DNA of 64,000 bases from positions 558,001 through 622,000 of the forward strand of contig VWZF01006010.1 in assembly GCA_013396755.1 (NCBI GenBank), read 5' to 3'. The stretch comes from Sclerurus mexicanus. Lineage: Eukaryota; Chordata; Aves; Passeriformes; Furnariidae. The position numbers and the translations under genes are program-made. This document shows positions 34,856 through 48,865 of the stretch, piece after piece (the first letter of the stretch is position 1; the number at the start of each line of letters is the position of its first letter). The notes under the pieces were generated by a model. The model ran no database searches. It had not been told where the DNA came from and saw only the letters and a list, made by a program, of their open reading frames with translations.

Positions 34856-36324
34856 AGCACTCGGGCAGGTGTGCATTGCACAAACATACGCACACATCAC
34901 ACACCCTTCACCAGTTCCAATCAGAAAGAACTTTGGCTTCCTAGCAAAACGAGCTAGCAAAATCTTCCTGGTTTTAGCTCCTATTATGGACCCAGGACTA
35001 TACAGCAAACTCATGAGCTTGGCTTTGGTGCAGAACTCTCTTGCCATAAAAAAAACAGAAAGGACAAAGTTAGCAATATTGTCCACTTCTTCTAGCTCTC
35101 TCCTCTGAAGCTCTTATTACCTCTTAAAGAACTTAATAAACTTTGTTGTTTATTTTACAAATTTCCTGTGCTCCTTTTCTGCCTGCATCTAGGGCACAAG
35201 CATAAATAGTCCACAAGGGAAAGAAAATAATTGCAGTACTCACTTTCCAGCTACAAAACAATCACAGAGGCACAGATGAGGTTGGTGCCTTACCATCCTA
35301 GTTAACAGCACAGCTGTGTGTGTCCAGAGGAGCAGAGTGCAGGACTGATTGCACATCCATCATACCCAGGTCTCATTGCTATGCCCAGAGGTGCATTCAT
35401 AAGGAAGGCAAGACAAAAGCTGTCCCTCTCCTGTGGAGCCCTTCTGTGAGACCCCTGACATAGGTGAACCTTTTAATGCCAAAGGCTGTTTATGCCTGTT
35501 CATGCCTGTTCTTTCTGCTACTGCCAGGCCAAACGTTGAGCAAACACTTATGATGCTCAGAGGATTTGCAGCAATGAGCATCCACTGGCAGGGAAAGTAG
35601 CAAAATCTGCATTGCAGCGACAGCTCTGCTAATTTATAGACATTCAGAGATTTGCAGAAGATAGAACCGAATGACCTGAGCTTTCAGCCTCTGCTCCTTG
35701 TGACGTCTGCTCTGGCCATGCCATTCAAATCTATATAAGCTTGCAGTTGCTTTTAAATCCATATTGTTTAAAACTTCTTCCTTGTTTACAACTTTATATA
35801 ATATTCTATCAATCCTTTGCTTTATCCCAAATTTTTATCAGCAAAGACTTTGCAGTTATGTTCATGTGGTTCACAGAAATTTTTAATAACACCAGGTGTG
35901 CTATATATCCCTTTACAGTTGCACTAGGAATGATGACTTTCCACTGACACCTGCTACATGAGATCAGTCAGCTCTTAATCCATTGAAGAGTGTTACGTTT
36001 TAATGTAAATGCTATTCAATATGTAGTAACAACGCCTAAGAAAAAATGTACTTTATTGAGGTAGTTACCATATCAACCAAACTCCATGGAAGGAAATTAG
36101 TTTTTTTAGAGATGACCTCTTTCTCGTAAAATTATAATCCTTGAATAGGGATGCATAATAATTCCCATTCTATAATACTTTATTCACTGGCTTCAACATC
36201 AAATATTTTTTTTGTGAGTGAGATCAGGCAAACTGCTCTGTGGCTATACATATGAACCACTTTTCACTTTTTTTAGCCTTAAATTATCATCATTTCAATG
36301 GCCCATAATTAGTCGGATTAGGAA

Positions 36325-36607
36325 GTTCTATGTATGTAAATTTGCAGATGACACCAAGCTGATTGCTGCTGTTGATACCCCTGAGGAATGGGATGCCATC
36401 CAGAGGGACCTGGACAAGGTTGATGAGTGGGCCCATGGGAATCTCACAAGGTTTAACAGGACCAAGTGCTGGTGCTACACCTGGGTGAGGGCAGCCCCCC
36501 CAGTATCAATCCAGGCTGGGGATGAATAGATCAAGAGCAGCCCTGGGGAGAAGGACCTAGGGATGTGGGTGGAGCAGAGGCTTGACATGGCCCAAAAATG
36601 TATGTTT
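36325..36607 (+). mobile_element. CR1 fragment from the reverse-transcriptase end region
   Basis: Translates in one frame with KFADDTKLIAAVDTPEEWDA, followed by the Q.DLD..DEWA.....F piece that follows the catalytic FADD box in CR1 ORF2. The frame then decays (CWCYTWV) and stops. There is no 3' tail, so it is an internal fragment. Surrounding AT-rich sequence (35740-36310) may hold an older LINE relic. Confidence 0.88.
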
Positions 36608-37039
36608 GCAGACCAGAAAGCCAAACATGCCCACGATCTATATAAGCTTCTTGTTCAAGGAAGCACAAAGTAGCTTTCTGAAAGTGATTTAACTGCAGAT
36701 AATACCCTTTTCTATAAGAAAATCACACTGAGATCTGTTTGATGATAATGAGGGACTTAAGCTTCACTTCTACATACCATTCTTTAAAATATTCCTTATG
36801 AAAAAAAATCCCAGAGCTGTCAAATACCTTAAAAGTAGGAGACAATATGTCTTACAGAGTACGTGCACTGTAAGATACATGTCAGAGCAGTGTCTCAGCT
36901 CAGAAACTTTCACTAGCACTAAAATAGCATTAATAAACTATTGTCATATAAAGTGTAACAATAGGGCTGTGAGTTGGAAAAGAACATGAATGATCTGATA
37001 CTTTAAGTCTCTCTGCCTCCAGAATATTTCAAAAAGAAA

Positions 37040-37246
37040 TTAAAGGAAATGGGATAGAAAGAAAATGGGAAAAGCCAAAAAGAATGAGAAAAGAGGAGGC
37101 AGAAAGAGGCAGGTGGGGAGGGAGGGAGGGAGNNNNNNNNNNNNNNNNNNNNNNNNNNNNNNAGGAAAAGGGAAAGGGAAGGAAAAGGAAAAGGGAAGGA
37201 AAAGGAAAAGGGAAGGAAAAGGGAAGGAAAAGGGAAGGAAGGAAGG
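37040..37246. repeat. Polypurine tract with N gap
   Basis: The plus strand is almost pure A/G: ggagggagggaggg-type units, then 30 Ns, then repeating ggaaaaggaaaagggaa units to 37246. Long homopurine mirror repeats can form triplex DNA and stall sequencing, which fits a gap here. Confidence 0.93.
37133..37162. other. Assembly gap (30 N)
   Basis: Thirty undetermined bases inside the polypurine tract; the repeat unit changes across the gap. Confidence 0.99.
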
Positions 37247-39224
37247 GCTAGTTTGACACACATAAATTCCTTTAGGGTCTATAAACATACAGAAAAATGG
37301 TTTTGCACATTATTGGGCTATTAACTCTGCCAAACTCTCCCATGAAAACTAAGTGAGATAGATTGAAACCACAGTGCACATTTTCTTTTCTGACATTTTC
37401 TTTTTCCATCCCTGGTCTGGCTTACATGAGGAGGACATAAGGCTGTCCCTCCACTGAGAACCCCAAATCCAAACTGTGTGTGAGCAGTAACTCAGCCAGA
37501 CCCAACAGGCAGGTAACACACAGGGGGACACTCTCACTGATGGACCATAGGGTTCTCTTCTTATCCCAAAAGTTTATGACTTTCCACTTTAGTTGTACCA
37601 GTGGAAAAGCATAATTACTGGAAGAACTGTGTTCTTCATGAATCCAATCTGAGTAGCTGTGTTTTAAAACACCCTTTTTAAGACAAATCCCTCCCTTGGA
37701 AAGTTTGGTTAAAGTAATGGTATTGTGTCTGTTATAGCAATTCCTGGCCAGGAATGGTGTGATTCTGCTGCCCCTTAGGGCTTTCTGTTGAGGAACCTTC
37801 CCTATAAAGTGCTAAACACAAACCCCAGTCACCAGCACTCCATCCTTATGTCCTTAACACTCTGTTGAAAGAGTTTCTTAATTTTCATTTTAATTCTTTC
37901 AAGAATAAGTAAGCCCTCAGCTGCCAAGGGCTCCTCTGGGGACTTGTGTATAATGAATGCTGAACATGTGTAACTGTCAAGTTCCACAAGAATAAAGTAG
38001 AGAGGTGAGAATAGAAACACAAGAAAGTTAAGCAAACATTATTTATTACTATGTTTCTTTTTTTCCCCCAAATTGAGAATTTTAGGATTCCAGAATCTCA
38101 GTAGCACTCAGTGCATTGCCAGAGATTCAGCTAGTCTCTGTATGTCCATGATTACTCTATTCCCACAGCAGAAAGTCCTCAATTTCTCTTAAAAGTTGTG
38201 ATACTCCCAGCCTAACCATTTGAGTTGTCTCATCCCCTGACAATAATCTTTAGTCTCCCAGAATTCTATCCACAGATAAAGCAATAGTTGGGCAAATGCA
38301 GGTGTCCCTAAAAGCTGCCTTCCAAAACTTTAGACCAGATAGCCTTGCAAGAAAGAGAGATTTTGAAGAATTGGTGGAGGGGCTGCATTTTTTCTGTAGA
38401 CAGTATTGCAATATTTTTCTACATTGAAAGAATTTCTGCCGTTGATACTTAAAGGGGAAGGACCTGGTGAGAAAATTTTGTCTTAAATTCAAGAATATGT
38501 CATGTAAGTAGTTTCTCAGAGGAGCTTCCTCAGAGCCAATTAGCTCCATTCTTTAGTTACTCAGGCGGTTCTCTGTACAGCAATTTCTCCAGCACATTTA
38601 ATTCCCTGCAGTCAGTTGATGACTCCTATATATAGTACTACCTTTATATGTTCTGGGGTTTTTTTCTTTTATAAAACATTGTACATGGACCATTATAAAG
38701 CCTCAACATTTAAGGTTTTTTCTTTTTTCCAATTCTTTTAAAAATATCTCCTTTAAAAAAACACCTCCACACTCTGCCCATACTCACTGCATATTTTTTG
38801 GCAAATGTTCATTGTCAGATGTTCTTTCCCTGCAAATGAACCAATCCATAAAGTGCCACCCACCACGGAAACAAAATTATAAGGAAAAAACTGGCATTAT
38901 TTTCAACTATAGTGGTGGCACTGACAGTGTAATGATACTGCAATTGCATCTATACTAACATTATAATTTATACCAAGGTGTTGGTACAACAGAGCACTGC
39001 AACAATTACATGATTCCACCTTGCAGTTTAATGCCTTGTGCAATTCTTCCTTCCTTTCTGAAATCACACTTTATCTTCATACTGTGAAATTTGAAGCCCA
39101 TCAGTGCCAGGAAAATCACCTCTTTGTGGCTGCTGAAGCCAAGGTTGATTCCAACTTTTTTCCTTCATTGATTCTGAATGAAGTTTCCATATTTACACAC
39201 AAAGGGTCTCTGTCACTACCATGA

Positions 39225-39540
39225 TAAAATCATAGCATGATGGAGTGGTTTGGGTTTGTAGGGACCTTAAAGATCCTCTGGTTCCAGTGTCATGGGAAAG
39301 GACACCTTTCACTAAACAGGGTTAGTCAGAGCCTCAGCCAATCTGCCCTTGAACACTTCCACAGATGGGCCATCCACAGCTTATCAGGGCAACCTGGTCC
39401 AGTGGCTCACCACCCTCACAGTAGAGAATTTCTTCCTGGTGTTTAATCTAAACCTGTCCCCTTCAAGTTTAAAACCATTACTCTTTTCCTTTCACTACAT
39501 GCACTTGTCAAAAGTCCCTCTTGTAGACCTCATCAATGCT
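39225..39540 (-). mobile_element. CR1 3' copy
   Basis: Reverse-complement CR1 tail with aaaatcatagcatgatggag, tttgggtttgtagggacctt, aacacttccacagatgggcc, gcaacctggtccagtggctc and aatttcttcctggtgtttaa. Confidence 0.92.
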
Positions 39541-41610
39541 CATGATAAAATGGACAAGGGAATAAGAACCCCTCCCCACAACACAGTTTATAGGCTGAGC
39601 AAACACTGGTGCAGCCCACTCTACTCCTCATAATATCCTAATGCCGTCATATTTTTAAAGGCATCAGTACCTAGCTGAACTGTTCCCTCAGTGTCTCTGG
39701 CTGCTGAGGAAGTATCAAGAGACTGGAATAGGAGTGTTGGTATCTGTCTCCCCCTTTACTAGCACTGCAGCCAGAAAATTTAAGGTCTCAGACAATAGGG
39801 CACACTTGTCTGGCTCCTTCTATAGGAATGGAGAAGCAGAGTTCCTTCAAAGGGCAATTCAGAGCAGAAACCCAATTTACATGCTCTGTTGTAGCCTTGA
39901 AAAAGGTACAATTTCCTCATTGTTTATAGGGGGAACCAAGGGACATGTGGTTCTCAAGCTAGACGTCTATCAAAGGCACCACAGTTACATCCATCCAGTT
40001 AAAACACACATGGTTGGGTGCATTCCTGAGGTCAAGGCATGTTCAAGCCAATATCTATGTTAGCAAATGGTCTTAGCCTGCAAGAAGAGGTGGCTGCTGA
40101 CCATGAACACTCCCTGGCATATTGTAAGTACCCATCTGGGCCCTAGAATTGTTCCAATGAGTGTTAGCTTGCCTGGGTCAAAATGTGCCAGACACCAGTA
40201 CAGATGAGTGCATTACATTGTCCAGGAATACTTCTGGCAGCATTTATGCTTACTAGTTCAGTTACAGCACATAAATATCATCCTTTGCTAAAAGTTCGCT
40301 AATAAAGATCAAAAGGACCCTCTTGAGCAAAAATGCTAAATATATTTTATGGTCACAGGTCACCAATTTTTGAATGCAGTAAGTTCAAATGGGAAAGTAG
40401 GAAAGGGGCTGAGTTCACAGCCAAGAAATGTTGTATCCTGTTTAAGTAGGTACAGGGGAAATGCAGGGAGTTCTGGCCTTTGCAAAACAATTGAAGTATT
40501 TTTGAAGGTGAAGAAGTAAAATAATAAAAAAGTTAAATTATTTTCCTACACTTTTATTCCTGTTCTGCCTCACTTACACTGGAACTGATCACAGAGGTGT
40601 GAAAAATACTGCTTTACCATAATGTGGCAGGCTGGGCTGTGCATTTTTACCATCTTCTCACTCTGGATCCAAGTTTCTCCCTCTCCTCCTTTTGCCACCA
40701 TCCATTGCCTTTTTCATTTCTCATTTCTTTCTGTCCCATTCTCTGAATTTTGATTCCCAGACTCCTACAGGTACTCACACCCAAACCACACAAGAAGCAA
40801 CAACTACACAACCAAACCAACACAAGGGACACTTCACAGCCCATCAGCCCTATGTCCGGGATGATCCCACACTAACCCTTAGCCCATCTTTAGGTGTCCT
40901 TCAAAATTTCCTAGAGAAGTTCCTGAATCTTGGTGAGGACTCCTCTTTCCAAGAGACACCTACACTGTAGGATGCTCTGGGAGCCTCTCCCTCTCTAACT
41001 CACCCACACAAATGCAAGAAGCTCACTGGAAGGGCTGGCAGCAGAAGTATATTGTCAAGAGGACTGATGCAATTAGCACCATTTAAGTGAGCAGCATACA
41101 GAATTAATTTGCACATGCTCCCACAGGGAATAAGTGGCACTAGGGGAACTATGAATATAGCATTGGACCTTGGCACTCCCAAGCTAATTTGCTTGTGTCT
41201 GCCCCTAAACAAACACACAGACTGTGTGCCAAGAAGCTTGTCGGCAAACAGCACAAGGTTTTGAAGAAAGCAATTAGCAGTTGCAGTGCTTTCCATCCAG
41301 GCTGGGAGCTGATTGTTGCTCTGGGGCACAAGTTCACCCCTCTCTCTCCGGTTCTCTCATTTTCGGAAAGAGGTAAAGCTTCATCATGCAAAATGTCCTT
41401 GGTCTTACAGTCCTAGTGAACTGCAGGGTTTCTATTGAGTGCTCAATCATTGCCTTAGCAGATAAATTGCCACAAAAATGTCTTCATGCTGATGACCTAT
41501 AAAATATTCACCAGGATGACAGTATAGAGTTGAGTTGGAGCACATCCTCCAGGAAGCAGCAGCCATATCAAGAATCCCTACCTAGTGGCTCTCTATTGGC
41601 ACATATTGAA

Positions 41611-41648
41611 CATGTCATTCCTGACCCAGCATGTCATTCCTGACCCAG
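41611..41648. repeat. Perfect 19-bp tandem duplication
   Basis: The unit catgtcattcctgacccag occurs exactly twice in tandem, with no N. A recent small slippage or insertion event. Confidence 0.95.
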
Positions 41649-44600
41649 CTGCTGGGCTCCTTGGGATAATTTTATCTGTGTTCACTGCCTGTACTTCACA
41701 GGGTGCTGCAAGGCTGAAAGAGTTTCCTGCTTGACCCTGTGTCCCAGAGGAAGAACATGGATAAGAGGTGCTACTCACTTGGCTGTAGGGACACAAAGCT
41801 ACCCCACCTACCAAAATGAAGATCCCAAGAGTGCAGAAAGAAGAGATCAGCACGTAGTGCTTCTCTGGGGATATAAGTGGGAATTAATAGAATGTGGATG
41901 GCAACAGAAAGTACTCCAAGTACGCTCCCTAACCTCCTGACCATCTCATAGTTGCAGAACTTGCCAAGCATTGAAAAATTTCATTGTTCTCTCTCCCCTT
42001 CTCACTCACAAAGTTTTAAAAAATGAAGTCTATATCTTTCTTGATTTTGCACCATTGGATATGGATCAATTTCAGTATCCACCAATGTAATGAACAAGAA
42101 GATTTCTGTGGTCTGTAAGAGTCAAGCTGAAACACCTGTGCTTTATACTCCTTTAAAAACTTATAAGGACCAATACCACATATGCAAGTGTAGATTGTAG
42201 AAATAGGAGGAGAAGCAAACATTTCACTAACAGAAGTGGATCTCTCTTATCTTTTTTTTCCTTTGCTATTAAAAAAGTAATATGGAAGCAAAATTCAGCC
42301 GGAAGCAAATTTCACAACAGGGAGATGGTAGCGACAGTAGCAAAAAATTGCTAAATCTCTTACAGCAATGGCTGGTTGTAGGATGGACTCAAATGTTGTA
42401 AAATGCTATCAACATAAGATACATTTTTGTTTCATTTGGTTTTTAAAGTAGCAATTCTGTGTTGGTCCTGTAATTGAAACAACTGAGATGATTAAAAATA
42501 AACTCAGTGTAAAGCTCCGGTAGGTTGGCTCTCGCTGAACAGGAACATTACAATATTTCTGCTATAAAACCCCATCAATCTCACTTCCACTCGGCATTCA
42601 TGAAAGGCACATTTCCCGGATGAGCCCAATGGAGCAGTGCAGCTACAGATCTGCTGAAGCCATCAGTTCCCACTGCTGGCTGGAGGTACAAGACAGTCTG
42701 TCCATTATCCTCCCGTGTGCCACAACACAGAGACAAGAGTGCAGTCTCCTGCTCTGAGCTCAGCCAGAATGGTGAGATGCCAAGTCAAAGTTTACAATTG
42801 ATTTTTTGAAAGAGCAAATTCTGGGAAGACTGCAAATATTATTTTATTTGTTAAACTTCTGTAAAAGCAATTCCTTGTCCAGAAAAATAACAAGAAATCC
42901 AGGTATGGCATTCTGTTACTTCACAGTAGTTCCAAAAGTGAATTAATTACAAGCAACTTGTTTCAAAGCTGATGGCTTTTCAGCTGATCAATAAATATAC
43001 ACTAGTTGTTCTCAAATAAATTCCAAGAGAGAAATAAAGCTCAAGGACATGTTTAAAAGGAACTCTGGCATTACTCTTCTGGTATAATTATACAACTGCA
43101 GACTGAGCAGTATTGTCCTCCACATGGGTATTTTTGGGGGTTACTGTAACAGTGGCTTTGGGACTTTCAGCAGCAGCATTATAAATATATCATAAAAGCA
43201 AAGCAAAGAAATTTCTGTATAAATACAAGACACGACTTAAGAGTTTGTTTTTTTAACATCACCTTTGCAAATAGGGGGGGAGGGGGTTATGAAAAATAAG
43301 TGACTTTAGTTTCCCCTTAGAAGAATAAGGAATAAAATGGCATCCTGGCAGAAGGATGATATTTTATAGATGCACCTCACCAAACTCCAAAGTTTGGCTG
43401 GTTGCTGTCCACATTCTGCCACTGTGTGAATTTGGCCTTTCCTAGGCAAGACACTAAACTGACCACACAGAGGCAGAAGGTAGTGGCAGGTATGTGCAAG
43501 CCACATCACCAACTAGAGAAACAGTAGGACACTTCTGTGGTGGGACAGTACTTCACAAGAGATCCTTTAAGAACAAATCATCCATCATCTGATAATCTTC
43601 ATGAGGATAAACCTTGGAGATACCAAGGGAAACAGCATAAGGATGAAATGATTGATGTCATGAGAAAAAGAGCTTGCCCCAGACTGGGTGCCACCACAAT
43701 CTGTTGGGTCTCAGAGCTCTGTCTCTGCCTTTCAGTACACTGCAGAGCCCCACTGGAAAAAACCATTATTCAAAATGACTGAAGGATGGCAGAAACAAGC
43801 CCAGTGTCTTCTTCCTTACTTGCAAACAATTTGTATGGGTCACTGGTTTCTGTAAAGATCCTTCAAAGATTTAAAGAACTCTTGGAGAATATCTGGGTTT
43901 TACAATTTGATAACTTCAATCCAACATTAATTTTATCCAAATAGTTTCATCCATGTCCCAGCTCTATACGTGCCACTAGGCCCATACTTTTTAAGGAGAT
44001 TTGCATAAGTTCTGAGCACTTCCCTCCCATGGACACTTCAGCGATCTCTCTTCTGAAGCCTAAAAGCAGCTGAATAAAAAGCAACTAAGCAGGAAGTGCT
44101 ATTGAGGGCATCTGCCCCCTCAACTCTGTGCTGCATAAAGGATGTGACAACTGGAGTCCAGAAAACAAGGGTTTGTGGGCAATAAACCAAAGCAGGCACA
44201 ACCTGGGCTATGTTACTCAAGCCAGGTACACATAGTTCAAATGCCATTTTCCTCTTCCTCTCCTCCAACAAAGTTTTCCTTGCTCAAAAAAGGTCTGAAA
44301 AGATGCTTCAGACAAAGCAACTGTGCAAGAAGGGGAAATGGAGAGAACCAAACCAAACCATAAAAAGGAAACTATTAAAGAGACAGAAAGCACATGGGTA
44401 TCAATCATCAGCTACAGCCATCTTAATAACATCAACACTTCTTTCCTTAACCAAAAACTTATCTGAATTGGTTTTGCCCAGTAAGTTTCGATCTTGGTGA
44501 GTTAACATTTTGCCTATGATAGGCATTTAATTAAGAGGTCCCAAAACAATTCTGAGAGGTTTCTTTTCCTACAAAATATAACATCTTCAAACCCATGCAC

Positions 44601-44958
44601 CTAGGGGTATATGGTGTGGGAGGTGGATAATTTTATCTGCTGCCAGTTAGGAATGAGAGATTTGAAACTGATGTTTAAATCAGAAATAAAATAGAATCTT
44701 GCAGGCAGTATATCAGCTTGAGAGCTTTTGATTACATCTGAAGGACAGTGTTCAGCAACTGCTCACTGTGCATCCTCCTCTCCAGTTTGGGAAGGAAAAT
44801 GGTTTCAAAAAAGCTCTTGTGGACCCAGGAAAGGACAGATTTGCTGTATCACATCAGAGGCCTCAGCAACAGCTCAGCAAGTGGTCTGTAGTGAAACTGA
44901 CTCCCAGAACGTGTCCTTGCAGGGTCACTGCATATCTTAAAGCACATCCGAGCGGTAT

Positions 44959-44980
44959 GGCTTTTTTTTTTTTTTTTTAA
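44959..44980. repeat. Poly-T tract
   Basis: About twenty consecutive T in the plus strand. No recognisable retroposed unit is attached. Confidence 0.9.
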
Positions 44981-45362
44981 TTTACATATCCCTGATTTTT
45001 TCCAAGGATCCCTGGAATCTGCATTTCAAATTTAGACCAAACAACAGTTCATTTCTTTCCTTTTGTACCACTTTTGTCCCCCAAGTGATGCTTCTGCAGA
45101 ACATACACTGGGAACTGCTGCATCAGGTGGGTCTACACAGCTAGGAAGGGGGATTTAACAGTCTGATCTGCATCCTCAGAATGTATCATGTGGAATGGGG
45201 ATCCACTGTGATCCTCCTCAGCACAGCCACTGTGTGGGTTTGTGCCTTTGTACAGTGCTAAAACGAAGATGCTCTCATTGCACCAAAGAGCCACACAAGC
45301 ACTGAGCATTGGCCAGACTCCACTTCTTTCATTTATTTTTTCCTCCTATCCTATAGAAGCGC

Positions 45363-45582
45363 TGAATCACAAAATCATTAAGGTTGGAAAAGACCTCCAA
45401 GATCATCAAGTCCAACCTTTGACCTAATACCACTGTCCCCACTAAACCATAATGCTAAGTGCCATGTCCACTCGTTTTTTGAACACTTCCAGGAATGGTG
45501 ACTCCACTACTTCCTTGGGAAGCCTGTTTCAATGCTTAACCATTCTTTCAGTGAAGACATTTTTCCTAATATCCAAACTCTT
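45363..45582 (-). mobile_element. CR1 3' copy, truncated
   Basis: Tail gaatcacaaaatcattaagg, then gttggaaaagacctccaaga and tcatcaagtccaacctttga; ends in a ttcctaatatccaaactc block. Confidence 0.92.
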
Positions 45583-47844
45583 AGATAATGAACTCCCTTT
45601 CTGCACTGGCATAGAGGCAGATTATAACTAGTATAGTTGATACCTTGAAAAGTAATTCTTGGAGCTCTTTAGTGGTTATTTCCTACACTTTATAGAGAGT
45701 GCAATGGGCACAAATCAAAATAAAAGCAGGGAAGAGAAGGGACAGAGCTTGGCTTGGATGTTCATGTGACTCTGCACACAAAGAGTGCACACCAGGAGAG
45801 CTCAAAAAACACCCAATAAAGAACAGAACAATCAGCTTTGGTTTTACTGAGGAGTACTACAGAAAATCTACCCTGCAGGGTCATTCCCAGTTGGCCATAA
45901 GATCCAGAAGCAAGGGAGAAGGTGTGGGTGCATGCTACACAGGAGTTAAGACATCTGGGCAACTGCTGAGCAATGCAGAGCTGTTATTTTGCCTGGATCA
46001 CAGCATCTGTCCCTCATGGGATATGGGAAAATGACATCTCAGCTTTACTTCCTAGAGAAGTTACTTATTCAGCAAATTTTGGTTTGCAGTTCTATGTTAT
46101 CCATGCAGAGGAAGAACTGGAAGAGGAGCTGATGTTATCACAGAAACTGCAATCTTAAGGAAATTCCCAGCTACCTTTGCAGGTGGGATTCCTCCCTCTT
46201 AGAGACTTGAGCCTTAAGTGAATATGATGAAGGCTTCCAGAAGTTTATCTGACTTGCTTTGCATAGGTACAGCCTTGGGAATGGATATTTTACATTCTGA
46301 CCTGAAGAAGAAGTTGTTTCTGGATGAGGATCATGGGATAATGAGTTCATGGTTGCTGAAGTTTATCAGGGCACATGCTGGGCTGGGACTTCCTGTGCAA
46401 AGTAAGGAAGAGTGAAGTCTTCTACAAGAAAATGGCTAGGTACATTAGCACTTTTTGATAAGATTGTAAGTATTCTGTCCTATTGCTGTTAGGTAGAGTG
46501 GCCAAAAGCACAAAGTGGCAAAAAGTTTAAGTTCATTATAAAAATTATACAGAACACACAGAGGGGGAAGCAGAAGATGGAAAATAGAGCTGAGAAAGCT
46601 CATCCATTTCTTAAAAAACCTTTTAATAACTCTAAAACACACTGCACAAATCGCACTGTGGACCAGTTGGCCCTTTGCCACCTCTTCCTTCAGGGCAATG
46701 GAAATGGGATCCATTGGCTCAGCAAATACCGCCAGTGAACAAAGGCCCCACTGCCAAGATTTGTTGGCACAGGCACCATTCCCACGCATCGCCCCACATC
46801 CCCTCCAGCGAGCAGGGTTGCCTTTGACATGCTCAGTCTTAGCATCCCTGCTTGGCACCAGCACCCGAAGCTTTGTCCTTCTCCCCTCCCCGTTTCCCCC
46901 TTGGGTCTTTGGGAAGCCTGGGCTGTCTGAACCATCCAGGGGGTTCCCTCACACACTGAGCCAACCTCATTGTGCTCTGCCCCAGTGAGCACAACTAACA
47001 ACCACAGTTTGCCTTCTTTAATTGAGGCTCTGAATTACCAAGAGCAAGTACCAACCCCTCCAACAAAGGCAGGGCACAGCTGCCACTCACCCAGGTCTGC
47101 ACTGGCATTTCACAAAAGCACATGTATTTGCATGGAAAGCAGCTACCACAAAAACCAGCTATGAGCAAATGGAGGCGTGAATTCCAGGGAAGTCCCCAAG
47201 GCAGAGAGCATGTCCAGGATTCCATGCCCCATATTTGCCGAGCAGCAGAAGCTTGGTGACAGTATTTTGCCCTGCAACAGGCTTTTCTAAGAGGCTGTGG
47301 AAGCCCAGAGGAATAACATACATACTGGTGATGAAAATAACCACAAACCAGAGGGTATTTTTCAGCTCAGAATACAAAACAGAAGGGTTTTTCTGCAGGC
47401 ACTGGTAAGAGAAATACTGATTAGTATGAAGTCTGGTGATAGGCCAACACTCTTGCTTAGTTACTTGTTCACTAAAGTGAAATTAATCTGGATTTAGATC
47501 AGTGTAAAAGAGTGAAGAATATAGCTGGGTGTCTTGTTTTGTGTACACGCATTTGCTGCTGTTGCTGATCACAGAAGAACAAAGCTAAAAGCACAGCACA
47601 GGATATCTCAAAGTCAGCTCTACCCCTAGTAACCCAGGTCTGCTATCAAACAGATGTGTCCTGGCTTACAAAACTCAGTCTAAGGATACAGAGACATTCA
47701 GAGGAAAAAAGATTAATGTAGGTAAAGCTCACACAGAAAAGGCAGACTGACTCAAGTTCCCCACACAGAGGGATAAAAGACAGCCTTGGCTTGGTAAAGA
47801 GTGAGAAACCCTCATACATAATAAAAGAAATCTGGAGAGGAACT

Positions 47845-48100
47845 ATTTACAAGAGCAAATAATGACAGTTCAAGGGGAAATGGCTACAAACCAAAAAATG
47901 GTAGATTTAGATTAGATATTAGGATTAGGAGATTAGGAAGAAATTCTTTACCATAAGGGTGATGAGGAACTGGCACAAGTTGCCCAGAGAAGCTGTGGGT
48001 GCTCCATCCTTTGGAGTGTTCAAGGCCAGGTTGGATAGGGCTTTGAGCAACCTGGTCTAGTCAAAGGTGTCTCTGCCTATGGCAGGAGCATTGGAATTCC
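47845..48100 (+). mobile_element. CR1 3' copy lacking its terminal tail
   Basis: Contains tagatttagattagatatta, tcgagg-like decayed blocks, gttgcccagagaagctgtgg, gtgttcaaggccaggttgga and a gcaacctggtctagtcaaag block, ending before the usual gattcta tail. Confidence 0.92.
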
Positions 48101-48865
48101 CAGCATTGGCCATGAGGTTTCAGAACTTCTTTATTTCACTGAGCTTCTCATCCCAGCAAGACCTCAGATTAGACTTCAAAGATCACTGCACAAAAATCCA
48201 AATCCACACAGAAGATACCATGAAGGATGTGAGTGCATGAGAACTACTTACAAACCTGATAGCTGTGCCACCGCATGAATAGTGATGACAGCATTTATGA
48301 CTAGCTGAGGAAACCCAAAGTAGTGTAGTATGGACCAATGCTTCCACATTCAAACATCCCAGCTGCTTTACAATGCTCAGCACTTCCATATTTCTATAAA
48401 ACCAAGCTCATTCTTTGGCCAAGAGGGCAATTGTGGAGTCAAACTATTCTCCCTACTGCCATCTACCCAAAATCAGGATGCTACATTCCCACTGCCCATT
48501 AGGAAGAGGTTCCTGACCTGGGATTGTGCTATTCCCTGAACCATGTCTGGTCATTGTTTGAAAAGAACTCATTAGCACAGAGTGAACCCATCACACTGAG
48601 TATCCCATGGGCTATGCTGGGGCAGTGCCAGGGTCCAGCACTTGTACTGGCAGTGGTGTTTCCAAGGCAGTCTCCAAGGGTCTGTGCTAACACAGAACAT
48701 CCCTCTGGGTGGCATTTCTCTTTGCTGCACTGTGTGTGCACATGCAGAGCTTTCCATCACTGCTCCTCAACACAGAGACAGCTGTTTTATTTAAAGGGGC
48801 TGTCTCAATCCCAGAGCTCACTTGGAGATTAGAACCAGCAGGGATGTGGTGGAGTTACGTCAGTA

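Noticed and set aside
37003..37288. Proline/serine/phenylalanine-rich frames
   Set aside because: They are translations of the polypurine tract and its N gap, not coding sequence.
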